Below, piece after piece: positions 45,066 to 57,331 of a stretch of 64,000 nucleotides of DNA. The translations under genes and the position numbers were made by a program. How positions within the stretch are numbered: the stretch's first letter is position 1; each line of letters begins with the position of its first letter. The DNA is taken from the NCBI GenBank assembly GCA_031308135.1, contig JAHLJT010004567.1, forward strand, positions 38,835,857 through 38,899,856, given 5' to 3'. This stretch comes from Acheta domesticus (lineage: Eukaryota > Arthropoda > Insecta > Orthoptera > Gryllidae). Under the pieces are notes generated by a model. The model searched no databases. It worked only from the letters and a program-made list of their open reading frames with translations, and was not told the origin of the DNA.

Positions 45066-45870
45066 CAAGTTTTGAAAATCGCAAAAGTTTGAACGGTTTT
45101 GGACCCCTCGTACAACTACATTATTGAAAATAGAAATGTTATCTTCAAATAAAATTTGTTCTCCATAATCGATTCTTTAGTTAAAATGTCCATTGTTTTG
45201 AAAATATTAATAGTTTTCATGTAGTTTTGAGTAAAAATATGCAATATTAAATTATTTATGATATGAGGGGTAAAAGTGACATTTCAGTTTGTGACTAGGA
45301 AAGGTTACAAGCGAAATAAAATCTATTTTTCTGACAATCTTACGGACATTCCTTTCATTTCAAATCAAGTATACAAATCACTTAATGATACATTTGGGTC
45401 AGTAGTAGATGAGGTGAGATGAAAACAATTTTGTTTTCGTTGTATTCACAGATTTATCAGAGCACATGAGCATCATCTCACGTTTAGCATTAATGTTAAA
45501 AATTGAGCCATAGAGGTACTACTATTGAGCTTTTCCCATGCTCAGTGTGCCCTAAAGAACTACTTTATACTAGTAACTGTCAAAAACCAAATATTATATA
45601 ACATACTTTTTGTATGTAAAACAAATATAATGTTTTCTACATTATTGCATTTGTGAGTATAATTCTTTAACTGATTTTTTTATGATATTTGTTGAAAACA
45701 AAAGTTTTCTGTGAAAATGAGTTCAAAATTACAAATTTCTAGAAGAGCACATAAGAAATTTTCTGAAAATCAGCTCCAAATTTTTCAATTACAATTTTCA
45801 TCTAGAACCAGATTATTCTTTTACAATATTCGTACAGTCATATATAAATTCTATTATTAGGGGACTGAAC
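45066..45870 (-). repeat. Family A repeat, old internal copy
   Basis: Diverged minus-oriented internal units, recognisable by TTTTCTGTGAAAATGAGTTC, CAGCTCCAAATTTTTC and the AATAAAATTTGTTCTCCATA-like segment. No termini. Confidence 0.5.
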
Positions 45871-46718
45871 AACTGTGAAAATGTGGTAAGAAATTTATGC
45901 ATTATTGGTTAAAATATTTTTGCTCAGTAAAAATATTATATTAAAGAAAACTAGACCTTTGTGTTAAAAATACATATTGTCAATATTATGTTCTACATTT
46001 AGAACGGTGTTAATTATTTTAAGAAAATTGTTTATTAAAGATGTATGTTGATGATAGATATTAAAATTGAAAAGTTAAAATATTTGCATAACATTGCAAT
46101 ATTGAATAACTTTGGCAGGTACCATTTTTCCATAGCAACAATGCAAACAAAGGTTATTGGCATTAAAATCTGAGAACATTGCAGTTGTCACTAATAACAA
46201 TATTTTTTCCAAAATTAACAAAATCTACAAAAGTATTTTAAAGATCATAATATTTACAACATGCAAAAGTTAACTCAAAGATTTAGTTATCTTTTATGAA
46301 ACATTTATATTAAGAAAATAGTGTTGTCCCAAAAAACATGAAATCTTATATTATTTTCACATGTTTATTTATTTTCACATGTTTATGTAGTTATATACTT
46401 TAACAATAACTTATAAAAAACCTTCTGAAATACCCTAAATATCAACAATGTGAGAGATACTAAAAAATTACATTTGTGTATTTTTTAAAAATCAAAAGAA
46501 CACATGAAAATGGCATTGATGTCATTTTATTCAGTGCTTTTACCTCTATCTGTACCAAAAGTTTCATGACAAAATTTGGAAAAATATTTTTAGAATTTCC
46601 CATATTTCACTCACAATGGCACAAAACTACTAATATTTTCAAAAAACATACAAGACATGTATTAAAAAACTGATTATTGAAGTACATTTCATTAAAAAAA
46701 ATCTGTCATCAATATTGT

Positions 46719-47095
46719 ACCGGCATAGGGGGTTTAGAGCATCAACTGACGTCACTGTAGTCCTCTGCCCAGGAAGTCCTAGCATGCGAATCCAGAGGGT
46801 CGCGGGATTTTCGTCACTGTCTGTAGGAGAAGTTTGGTGACCAGCTGTTATGTTCGGTAGTTTTCCGTGGTTTCTCTCATCAATGCCAGAGCAGTATACT
46901 AACAAACGGGCCACGGACCGCGCGCGGTCTTTCCTTCCTCTTCCTTGTTCTGTACTCACCCTTTTCTTACACACACACACACACACACATGCATTACAGT
47001 ACAACATATGTTGGGAGCTTAGATCTTGTCCCGGCTGGGAAGATGCCTCCCGGATGGTAGATACTTGCTTAGGGAAAAAACCCCGCAAGCTGACG
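46719..47095 (-). repeat. Family B interspersed repeat, inverted copy
   Basis: The reverse complement shows the family B order: GGGACAAGATCTAAGCTCCC, a (GT)n tract (46969-46990), GACCGCGCGCGGTCCGTGGC, CCGTTTGTTAGTATACTGC, and a CAGTTGATGCTCTAAACCCC-like end. It lies inside an old family A copy, so it inserted later than that element. Confidence 0.7.
46969..46990 (+). repeat. (CA)n microsatellite within family B
   Basis: About 11 AC dinucleotides. Other family B copies have shorter GTGTG runs at the same position. Confidence 0.9.
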
Positions 47096-48025
47096 TGCAT
47101 ATGTTATATTACATGTCGGCGCCAGATATCATCCTGCGGATCACTGCCACCTTCCGAGGAACAAACGCACTTAAGGAACTTAATGACCTTAGCAGTTGAT
47201 GCACCCGGGAATCCGAAATAAACAATAATGTAGTTGTACGAGTCTTTTGAAAATTTTTGAAACTTCAAAAAATTCGTCGAAAATTCAAACAAAAATTGAA
47301 CTTATGTCGTGCATTCTAGCGAGAAATTTAAAGACAAAAAATGGTGCCATTTTTGTGAAAAATTTGAATATATCCCAGGGGTCTTATACACAGTACTCCC
47401 GAAATTTTAAAAAAAAATTAAAAAAGTCTTTCAAAATCGCAATGATTTGAATCAGCCCAGATCGATCGAAAATTTTGGAAAAAATCCTTCAAATAAATAG
47501 TTTAGGCGGTAGTCTTGTTGACGGAAAAATGGACGGACATTTTGAAAAAAAAAAATTTCAGTTTCCTTGTTTAATCCTTCAAATACAGTGACCTTCCCCA
47601 AAACTTCTTGACAAAAAATCACATTTTTTAGAATGAAAATTTCTTCTCGTAAAGTCTGTGCGGGCTTAATTTAAATACTTTCATGGTACGCAATGTGATC
47701 AGTATGTAACAATTTTTTTTCCATAAAACTATGTACATTAAAATTAGAGCCATTATAGGGTTGGGTGAGCTGAGACGTGAGTATCCAGGACAAGAAAAGT
47801 GTGTAAGGTAAGAGAACTTTTGGTCGAGACAGGATCTCTCTGGGTCGAGGTAGGATCGCACACCGGTCTCATGCCGCAACTTCGTATACACGCTCGACTG
47901 CTTATCTAGTGGATCAAAGTACACTGTTTTCAACTTGAGAATATTAAGTATCAAAACATTGATTGAGCAACTGAAAAGCATCGATTGAGCTTTCCGAATA
48001 TTTTTTTCGTGTTGTGGAGAAAGCC

Positions 48026-48150
48026 ATGGATTTTAAAAAGCGTGACCTGGCCACAAATTTATTGAAGTTGTTGAAGGGCGGCGGAATTCCAGTGTCAATA
48101 GAAATTTCACCGCCCGAATCTCAGACGGAAACTCATCGTCTTCTGTTAAG
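48026..48150 (+). CDS. Possible orphan first exon, unidentified
   Basis: An ATG within GAGAAAGCCATGG is followed by 42 codons reading MDFKKRDLATNLLKLLKGGG and then IPVSIEISPPESQTETHRLL, to a possible donor at AAG|GTTTGT near 48150. The sequence has balanced, protein-like composition unlike the compositional ORFs nearby. I recognise no family and found no following exon before the gap at 49559. It may be the first exon of a gene whose remainder is beyond or inside the gap, or a chance ORF. Confidence 0.25.
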
Positions 48151-48239
48151 GTTTGTATTTTGTTATAAATCTCTAAAAGCTGTATTACGAAAAATTCATA
48201 TGATTTGATCACAACACAAGATACGTTCAAAATCTTTAT

Positions 48240-49558
48240 TTTCTGGAAACTAGTAAAAAATCATGTCATTCGGGTAGTTTATGCTGGCACGGTTCCTTTG
48301 ATTCAGTGAGAATGAATCGATTAATTTGAATCAATGAGCTGATTTTTTTAGTTCGTATTGTTCACGCCAGAAATCTAATTTTATAGCCTACGCAACTTTG
48401 TAACGAAAGCAATTTTACAATCAATACATTTTGATACTAAGTGATCAACAATGTATCCAAAGTGCTACGTTCGGGAGGGTCACGGTGAGAAATATTTCGG
48501 GACCTGGTTCGCGCTTCCGCTATCGCGTGGCTCGCTCCGGCGTTCACATTGTTTTATAAACCTCCCTCACTTTAAAACGGTGTAAGAAATATCTTGCAAC
48601 GTGCTTTTAAGGACTCACGATTATTCGTTACACCATGAACGTGACTATGGCGATGCTTTTAAGATAATTTCACGAGAAATAATGAATCATAAAATGAACC
48701 AAAGGAATCGAAACAAAGGAATATCTTACACCGTAGTTTCATAACTTCCGATCAACCTTGTCAGTTTTCAATTTAGATTAATTACGGTTGTGCAGTAATT
48801 TACATTTTAAATTCAAGTTAGCTTAAATGAAAACAAATAGTGGATATTCTAACTTGGAAGCTCATCAAATTTAAGATTCAATTACTACATTTTCTTTTTT
48901 AATAAAACGTGCCGTTCAACTTTTCATTTCACTCGTCCCAACTTATAAACATTTTGCATCACATGATTTTCTACTTTTTTGTAGTTTCATGTCTTTAACG
49001 TCTTCACACTTCCTTTTTTCTTCTTCTTTTCCTTGAACTTGCAATTGCTTATTTCTCTCCTTCATTCATCTCCATCATCATTGATGTCTCTGTTGCAAGA
49101 GATGTCCCTAAGATACTCGTTAAAAGGATGAAATATTGGAGTGATATAGGGGAAATATCAAAAAGTCTTACTTTGCTGCAATATTCATTTCCTTTGCAGA
49201 TCTGCGATAATAGTGCAGCCCTCCTTTGTAAGCTTATGTATTCAAAAGGTTCATACGGATCCAGTGATACTTAATTTTTTTTAAAAATTAAAATCATACT
49301 GGAATCTCCTTTTCTCAAATGAAACTATCCTCACTACCTGCAAGAGGTGAGGTTTCATTTCCACAAATGTGAACAATTTCTCCAGTAGGCCCTATATAGT
49401 GGGGAACATGTATATCCCTGCAAATATTCATGACACGCTTCAACAATTTTTCAATTTGCACACTTAAACAGCAAACCCAGAACAAGTATGGGAAAGCACC
49501 AAAAAGCAAACCACTATTGTGGTATTCAATTAGCATTAAGTTTCAGGAATCATTGTTA
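48240..49558. other. AT-rich interval left of the large gap
   Basis: No recognised gene, RNA or element. Any downstream exons of the candidate at 48026 would fall here or in the gap, but I could not identify one. Confidence 0.4.
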
Positions 49559-50558
49559 NNNNNNNNNNNNNNNNNNNNNNNNNNNNNNNNNNNNNNNNNN
49601 NNNNNNNNNNNNNNNNNNNNNNNNNNNNNNNNNNNNNNNNNNNNNNNNNNNNNNNNNNNNNNNNNNNNNNNNNNNNNNNNNNNNNNNNNNNNNNNNNNNN
49701 NNNNNNNNNNNNNNNNNNNNNNNNNNNNNNNNNNNNNNNNNNNNNNNNNNNNNNNNNNNNNNNNNNNNNNNNNNNNNNNNNNNNNNNNNNNNNNNNNNNN
49801 NNNNNNNNNNNNNNNNNNNNNNNNNNNNNNNNNNNNNNNNNNNNNNNNNNNNNNNNNNNNNNNNNNNNNNNNNNNNNNNNNNNNNNNNNNNNNNNNNNNN
49901 NNNNNNNNNNNNNNNNNNNNNNNNNNNNNNNNNNNNNNNNNNNNNNNNNNNNNNNNNNNNNNNNNNNNNNNNNNNNNNNNNNNNNNNNNNNNNNNNNNNN
50001 NNNNNNNNNNNNNNNNNNNNNNNNNNNNNNNNNNNNNNNNNNNNNNNNNNNNNNNNNNNNNNNNNNNNNNNNNNNNNNNNNNNNNNNNNNNNNNNNNNNN
50101 NNNNNNNNNNNNNNNNNNNNNNNNNNNNNNNNNNNNNNNNNNNNNNNNNNNNNNNNNNNNNNNNNNNNNNNNNNNNNNNNNNNNNNNNNNNNNNNNNNNN
50201 NNNNNNNNNNNNNNNNNNNNNNNNNNNNNNNNNNNNNNNNNNNNNNNNNNNNNNNNNNNNNNNNNNNNNNNNNNNNNNNNNNNNNNNNNNNNNNNNNNNN
50301 NNNNNNNNNNNNNNNNNNNNNNNNNNNNNNNNNNNNNNNNNNNNNNNNNNNNNNNNNNNNNNNNNNNNNNNNNNNNNNNNNNNNNNNNNNNNNNNNNNNN
50401 NNNNNNNNNNNNNNNNNNNNNNNNNNNNNNNNNNNNNNNNNNNNNNNNNNNNNNNNNNNNNNNNNNNNNNNNNNNNNNNNNNNNNNNNNNNNNNNNNNNN
50501 NNNNNNNNNNNNNNNNNNNNNNNNNNNNNNNNNNNNNNNNNNNNNNNNNNNNNNNNNN
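49559..50558. other. Assembly gap (1000 N)
   Basis: Exactly 1000 undetermined bases. Reading frames spanning it are artefacts. Confidence 1.
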
Positions 50559-51203
50559 AACTTAGCCGCAAAATTTACATGTAAAAAACAAGCGTTCACA
50601 ATGACGAAAACGTAAGCTGGAACGTAAGTTTCGCCTGAACCAATCAGAATTCAATGTACTGAAACTTGATCGATTCGTCTCTAACATGGTGAAAACATCT
50701 TTCCACAAGGTTTCTAGCTTTTCTTCGAGTTTCCTATTGATTTGTCCTTATATACATGCGAGTATATGTTGTAGTAGTGCTCACATTTCCTTTATCTTGT
50801 AAACAAGGATTCTCTGAAACAAATTCACGAGTAATTCGTCCCAATAATTAGTTTATTCGCCATCTCAGGTTAAAGTCACAATAAAAATTGTCCAAATTCT
50901 TACATTGAATTCACTACACGCAGAAAAGCGCTCGTAAACTAGTTCTCTACATTACAAAAACAATGACATAACCACAAACTACTTTAAACAATCTGAAATC
51001 GAACTTCCATGCTGCTCTCTGATTGGTCTTCGGTAGAATTTCGACGTAAACTTAACGTAAAAGCTTGGAGTTTGCGAACTCTTAAGTTTACGGTCTTAAG
51101 TCAACGGTTACGTCAAAGGCATTGTGAATGGTCTCGCTTAATAACACAGTTCTAGGTTTGCGGCTATGTTACGTTTACGTTTAAGTTTGCATTGTGAATG
51201 AGG

Positions 51204-51408
51204 CCTAATGTGAGGCTAGTTTTCACAGTTCTCGCTATGTAAGCGCTGCGAACGATGGGCATTTATGGGACAAGATGGTGATCCATTTAATAGCTTTGTA
51301 ACTCTGGGGGAAGCCACTAAATCGCGAGACGCCATCATGAATGCCCAACTCGATCGTGCGCTCCGTACGATAAGCGAGGAACTAGCCTCAAACTGCTTCA
51401 AAAATTTT
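51204..51408 (+). other. Host reading frame interrupted by the retrotransposon
   Basis: From an AG acceptor-like site near 51230, an open frame runs into the retrotransposon's left target duplication; the codons include WAFMGQDGDPFNSFVTLGEA and then LDRALRTISEELASNCFKNF. If the element is removed and one 14-bp duplicate kept, the frame continues at 57332 for seven more codons (VQKAAS and stop). I recognise no family. It may be a terminal exon, a TE-derived frame or chance. The AT-rich sequence at 50559-51200 has short repeated CATTGTGAATG and GTTTACG motifs, suggesting transposon-end sequence. Confidence 0.35.
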
Positions 51409-51603
51409 TTATTATTTATTTATTTATTGGCAGACATACGTATACAGCCATATAACAAATTACAATTCAAAGTATACTCAAAAACTTATAACTATTTCAC
51501 TGTAGCATGTATTACACTAACTTTATAAAATCTTACAACAAAAATTAAATTTGTTTTTTTGTTTTTACAAAAAACTCACTTACAATTGGGATAACATGTA
51601 TAT

Positions 51604-54600
51604 CTAATTTTTTAAAATGTCCACAGCATTTTGGACTAAGGTAATATTAAAATGATTAAGTTTTTCCATCATTATATTTCTTATGTTGTTAAATAATGTA
51701 CAATGCCATAATAAATGATCAGCGGTATCATTCTCCTTACCACATTCACACAAACCTGAATTGACAATTTTGAATCTATTTAAACTATGATTTAGTGATG
51801 AGTGATTTGATCTCAGTCTGTTAATGATAACAATTTCTTTTCTTGTTAATTTGAAGTTTTGAAACCACGGTATTGGTGATGTTCTATAATAATGTAAGAA
51901 GTACTCTTTGCCTTTAGAGCGGCCAAGATTTTCAATATTTGCAGAGTTTTTTTGAGTGCAAACCTCCTTGTTTATAGCAACAGCATCAGATACAGAAATA
52001 CTGAATGGGTAATCCATACCATCTATTATGGCTGATTTAGCTTCTCTATCGGCCTTCTCATTTCCATTTATACCTACATGGGCTGGAATCCAAATTACAC
52101 AAATTTTGAGGTCATTTTGTCTTGCATATACACATAATTTCTTGATTTCTAAAATAACATATGATTGATTTTTAGTTCTATTGCTATTAGATAGAGAAAC
52201 CAAAACACTTTTTGAATCAGAAAAGATGATAGATGAAGTAATTTTGAAATCAATAATCAATTTTACTGCTTCAAGGATAGCTAAAGCTTCAGCAGTAAAA
52301 ATGGAAATTGTACTATTAACTTTAAATTTTCTATTTAGCCTGTCATCAGTGCTCCAAATAGCAAAACCAACTGGCCCCTTCAAATCATTCTTTGAACCAT
52401 CAGTATATAGAAAAGTACATTTCCTCTCAACAACATCTGGAAGGCTGAAAAAGTGATCCATAAATAAGACATTTGGGCAGGGAGAAATTGCAATCTCCTT
52501 ACCAAAATCAAAATTCACATCCAGTTTACTAAGCTGTGCAAAATAATCATAGGCATAACACGGGGCACAATCAAATTTCTTAATGCTATTACAAGAAATG
52601 GATAATTCCTCAAAACATGTCACTAACAGAGATTTCTTATTATTTTTCTTATACAAGAAGAGTTTTGAAACACAGTTTATTTTGGACAGAACATCAATCA
52701 AAAAATTGTTTTTAAATTGAAGACATTTAGTCAAATAATTCATACATAGAAGAGTTAGCCTTGTCTTCAGTAAAGGTTCCCCTGATTCTGCAAGAATTAC
52801 ATTGATTGGTGTAGATTTTCTGTAGCCTAGTGCAATTCTTAGTGACTTGGACTGAAGTCTTTCTAAGTTAACCCAACCATTTTTTGCACAATTAACAAAC
52901 AAGAAGCCTCCATATTCAATCCGTGAACGAATCAGTGCTCTGTATAATAACAACAGAGTACAAGGGTCTGCTCCCCACCACGTTCCACATAAACAACCCA
53001 TAATTCGAAGGCCCATATCACATTTTTTTATGAGACTAAATATGTGTTCTTTCCACTGCAATGAGTAATCCAGGGTCATGCCCAAGAAAACAGCTGAAGG
53101 AGAGCTATGGACAATTGTGCCATTGACATAAATATAAAATTTATGAGCTTTTAAATAGCTCTTACTAAATACAACAAACTTACATTTTTCTGGTGCTAGG
53201 AGAAGGTTTCTCCTTTCTAAATATTGACTCAATGATTCTACAGCGTCCTCTAGAATATTGATGGCATCTTCCACTGGGTCCATTACTGCATACAAGGCAA
53301 TATCATCTGCATATTTTAACATAAATACATCACTTGGTAATAAATTTTCCAGTCTGTTGGTGTAAATAGAAAAAAGAAGAGGGCTCAGAATGCTGCCTTG
53401 AGGAAGACCCTGGTGAGCTATATTATTCTTTGGAGTAAATGGATAATTTATAAAATCTATGTGTCTTTCAGATATTATATTGAAAATAAAAGAATTAAGT
53501 GTCTTGAAATACCTATTTCAATCAGGTCCTGAATTAATACTGAAGGACGAACACAATCAAAAGCCCCTTTGATATCTAAAAACAATGTAGGTAGATCTAC
53601 TTTTTTATAAAATTGGTGATCAATCTCAGAAACTAGGATAGACAAGTTATCAATACACGATTTCATCTTTCGAAAACCAAATTGACATTTGCTAATTAGT
53701 TGATTATGCTCAAGCCACCATACTAATCTGTCATTAACAATTCAATCTAAAAGTTTAAGCAGACATGATGACATGGATATAGGGCGTACACCTTTGTAAT
53801 TTCCTTTTGGAATAAAAAATAATTTGTATTTTCTCGAATCTGCTGGAAACTCATTTTTGAAAATAACATCATTATAGATGTCCAAAAGAACCCTCAATTT
53901 TTTTTCTGGTAATCGTTTTAAAACATCAAAAGGTATTTTGTCCAATCCTGGTGATGATTTAGTGTTTACATTGTCTAAAGCACAAGTTAATTCAAGATAC
54001 GAAAATGGACTATCCAGGAATTCATTAGTTTCACACATCGAAAGGCAAGGGCAGTTATCCTTAGGTAAGTCTGGACAGATTTTATTGATCCCAACTTTCA
54101 TGTCTTGAAATGTTTTCTCTGAATTAAAATGTGAAATGTTAGACGATCTGGAAAATTTATTTTTGAAACATTTTATTCTGTCCCAGACATATGATATGTC
54201 ACTTTCTCTATTAAGTGAACTGCAGAATTTTTTGAAGCTCTTAGATTTCTCTTCTTGAAGAATTAATCTAGCATTTGCAGCCTTTTTTTAAAATTCTATT
54301 AAGTTTTGTTTGTTGAAACATTTGCGAAGGACAGCAAGAGCTTGTTTTCTATCTTTGATGGCTTGCTCACAGTTTTTATTCCACCATGGACATGGATTGC
54401 GTTTTGGGCTTTGTGATGTAGAGAAGTGATTGTACTCTACATTTGGTGTGGAGGATATAATAGCTTCATGAATAATTTTAGTTAGTATGTCATATCCACA
54501 GAAATATAGAACTATATATCTACTATATATTTACTATATATCTGTGGTCATATCTGTGAATTACCTTAGAGTTCAGAAATTTCAGGCTATTAAAAACATG

Positions 54601-55351
54601 AAACTTATCAATCAAAACTCTATTAAATACATCCCAATCAGTCCTCTTTAAGTTATATTTAAAAGTCTTAGTGGATGATTTCTCACTAGGCCTATGTTAA
54701 TGATAATAGGGAAATGGTCACTTCCCCAATTGTCATCATTTACAGTCCATGAGGAATAGAAAGTTAATTTGGGAGAAATGAATGTCAAGTCAATCGTAGA
54801 TGATGTTCCATATGAACTTGACATATACGTAGGAGAACCATCATTGAGTAGGTACATAGCCTCAGGATCATAAATGTCAAAGATAATTTCACCATTTGGG
54901 CAGTTTCTCATGCTACCCCAAGAAACATGGTGGGAGTTAAAATCGCCTCCTATGACAAAGTTCTCATGTTTGGAACTTCATTAATAAAGGAAACCCACAT
55001 AGAGTTATTAAAATCAGATGTTGGTGATCTGTAGCAAGCAACCATCAATAGAAATATATCACCAAGACAAACTTCTACTGCACCAACTTCTAAGAATTTG
55101 GAATTGAATTTCAAGTCTACCGAACTGGAGACTAATCCTATTCTGACAAGGATGGCCAAACCACCCCCTTGCTTATTTAATCTATCAAATCTAGCATAGT
55201 TAAAGCCTTTGAAATCAACAGTTTTGTCACTGGATAGCCAAGTTTCGTATAAAACAATGATATCTGCTCCTAGACTATTTTTTGTAAATTCTGGGATTTT
55301 GGGAATGATACTTCTGCAATTCCATTGTATTCTTTTAAGAGATCTAAACAT
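51604..55351 (-). pseudogene. Retrotransposon ORF2: endonuclease-RT-RNase H, degenerate
   Basis: Endonuclease: RIQWNCRSIIPKIPEF near the start, YETWLSS, GDFNSHH-type residues near 54930, and SDHFPI near 54710. RT: DKIPFDVLKRLPEKKL, then IPKGNYKGVRPISMSSCLLK, GFRKMKS, LFLDIKGAFDCV and YADDIALY (near 53310). RNase H: LYTDGSKND with the first Asp, AEALAILEA with Glu, IIFSDSKSVL with the second Asp, and AHVGINGNEKADREAKS with the distal Asp, so all four acidic residues are present. C-terminal motif: CECGKENDTADHLLWHC. An uninterrupted 572-codon frame (53322-51604) covers the RT end and RNase H; upstream, frame changes occur near 54950, between 54648 and 54101, and near 53742 and 53475. Confidence 0.9.
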
Positions 55352-55410
55352 AAATAGGAATAAAGAATAATTGTTAAAAAGAAAATGAATAATACCAAGT
55401 TTAAAGATTA

Positions 55411-57130
55411 TTAGATAGAATCTTCAGAAGAATTAATCTTAACCAATTCAATATCAATTTCAGCAGAATGTTCAATCAGAGAAAAAATTTCGGGACTCTG
55501 AAAGGTAGAGTCCTCACTCCCTGGATTATCAATGTAGATTGCATCCGATGACTTTCTTTTTTCTACTTGAACAAATCTTTGTTGTTGTTGTTGTTGTTGT
55601 TGTTGCTGTTGATGTCCCTGAGTAGAGATCGATGTTGACTCTGGAATTCTATTTTCACTGGTTAGGTCAGTTCTCACCGAGCCTCGTGAAGAATTCACCT
55701 CGCCACTTTGATTAATACTGGGGGTCGATTTTATAACGGACGCACAAATATTTTTGGAAAATTTATTTGACTCACTTGTTTGGTTCTTTACTGAAGACCT
55801 CAGCGAACTAAAAACACTTGAACTGCCCACTTGCTTTGATTTGGCGAGGACCGTTTTGTTGTAAGTACGGCGAACATTTGGCCGCGACCTTACTTCCGAG
55901 AAAGTGACTTCAGGCACTTCATCCTTCTCTAGCACTTCGCGCAAAGCTACCTGGATGTTTTGCGTAGCTGCCGAAAGTTTTGGAAAATTCTCCGGGGTCG
56001 TTTCTGGAATCTCAGTTTCGAAATTATTTCGTGCGTAGGCTCTTGGAGTTTTCGGCCTAACTTCCTTCAATTTTTGGCTAGCCTCTTTGAAGGAGATATT
56101 CTCTAGTGCCATAACACGGTTTACTTTGGTGTTGAAAATGTAGAAAGGGCAAGATCTATCAATAGATCTATGATTTTCAAGACAGTTTGCACATCTTGGG
56201 GTTTTACCTTTGCCAAACATTTTCATGTTCTAACTCGCCGCAAATTGAGCATCCTTGCTTCCCTTTACATGTAAAACTTAAATGTCCATGACGGCTACAT
56301 TTATAACAAAATTTTGGAAGGGGTACGTATACCTTGACTTTCTTTGGTACGCCCATGGCCCTGACCATATCTGGAAGGGTTTGTCCCTCGAAGATCAGAA
56401 CCACCGTCCTTGTAGGGAATTTCACATTTTTCGCCTTCTACTGTATGACGTTTTTCTATTCTCCACGCATTCACTACTTTAATTTTATTAACGTTATCGT
56501 TATTTATATCGTTGGCAATGTCTATTGGGTCTAGATCTAATGGCACATCATTAATGGTACCTTTCCTAATAGTCTTATAGTAAGGGATACTACAAGAATA
56601 TTTTCCATCTAGAATAGCTTTTTTAATTAACGTATTGGCCTCTTCCCTGTGAGCGAAGTTTACTTCGACCAAATTTTTGCCTTTCCTGGTGATATGTTGA
56701 ATTGAGTTGAATTTCTTCATCAGAATATTTCCAATAATCATAGGTTCTATGCGCTTGTCTGACTCGAGGAAATCTTTCAATTTCACTTGAAACTATAAAA
56801 GATCCCATGTTCTGGATTCCATATTCAATTATATTGCTTCGTGCGTCATTGAATTCGCTTCTTTTGTTTCATTTTCCTTGGAACGTTGATCTAGAACTAA
56901 ATTCTTCTTCTGTTCGTTTTGTGCTCTGGATTCACTGCTTTCCGCGATCGCTTTCTCGCCGGAAGGGACGATTTCTCGTCGATATCCATCGGGTTTTGCC
57001 CCTCTGTCATGCTAGTACTTAAATCCTTGAATAATGTCACATTGTCATTTGACGGCGACTCGCCTTCACCCAAATCTAAGTTGGTAGAGATTGAGAGACT
57101 ATTTCCATTTATGCCATTAGCAACGTTCAT
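55411..57130 (-). pseudogene. Retrotransposon ORF1 (gag-like) with zinc knuckles, degenerate
   Basis: Probable start at 57130 (MNVANGINGNSLSIS). The N-terminal part contains a basic KKRSRK-like patch. After a stop near 56897 and a frame change it resumes (VKLKDFLESDKRIEPMIIGN...). It then has CYKCSRHGHLSFTC, a CX2CX4HX4C nucleic-acid-binding knuckle, CSICGELEH, and after another frame change CANCLENHRSIDRSC. A run of about 11 glutamines, encoded by CAA/CAG, lies near 55580-55612. It ends at 55411. This order fits the nucleocapsid-like ORF1 of I-type LINEs. Confidence 0.85.
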
Positions 57131-57331
57131 CAGGTCTCTAATGCCGCCCGAAAAATCGGGGCGAAAAGTAGGATTAAAGTTCTTATAACACGAAAACCGC
57201 TAGAACACAGTCACAAAACCAAAAAAGAGAAAAAAAAAATAACGTGCACCTACACCGGCACCACGCAACGCCACAAATAACCACTCATAGGTAGGCACTC
57301 GATGAAACACTCGGCCGGCTTCAAAAATTTT

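Larger units (their letters stand above)
46440..47560 (+). repeat. Family A repeat, old copy split by family B
   Basis: Internal sequence at 46440-46718 (GTGAGAGATAC, TACCAAAAGTTTCATGAC) resumes at about 47225-47560 with the next unit and the start of the 3' module (CAGATCGATCG, GACGGACATTTT). The interruption (46719 to about 47224) includes an inverted family B copy and about 130 bp beyond it. Confidence 0.55.
51395..57331 (-). mobile_element. I-like non-LTR retrotransposon with 14-bp target duplication
   Basis: Body 51409-57317 (5.9 kb, minus), flanked by identical GCTTCAAAAATTTT at 51395-51408 and 57318-57331. The 3' end on the minus strand is an AATAAATAAATAATAA tail. From 5' to 3' it has a short 5' region, ORF1 with CCHC zinc knuckles, then ORF2 with an endonuclease, reverse transcriptase, RNase H and a C-terminal Cys/His motif. 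RNase H places it near the I/R1/Loa group rather than Jockey or CR1. Frameshifts and stops in both ORFs make this copy inactive. The length appears complete. Confidence 0.9.

Noticed and set aside
49430..50615. Apparent ORFs of 340-384 codons
   Set aside because: They consist almost entirely of undetermined bases in the 1000-N gap.
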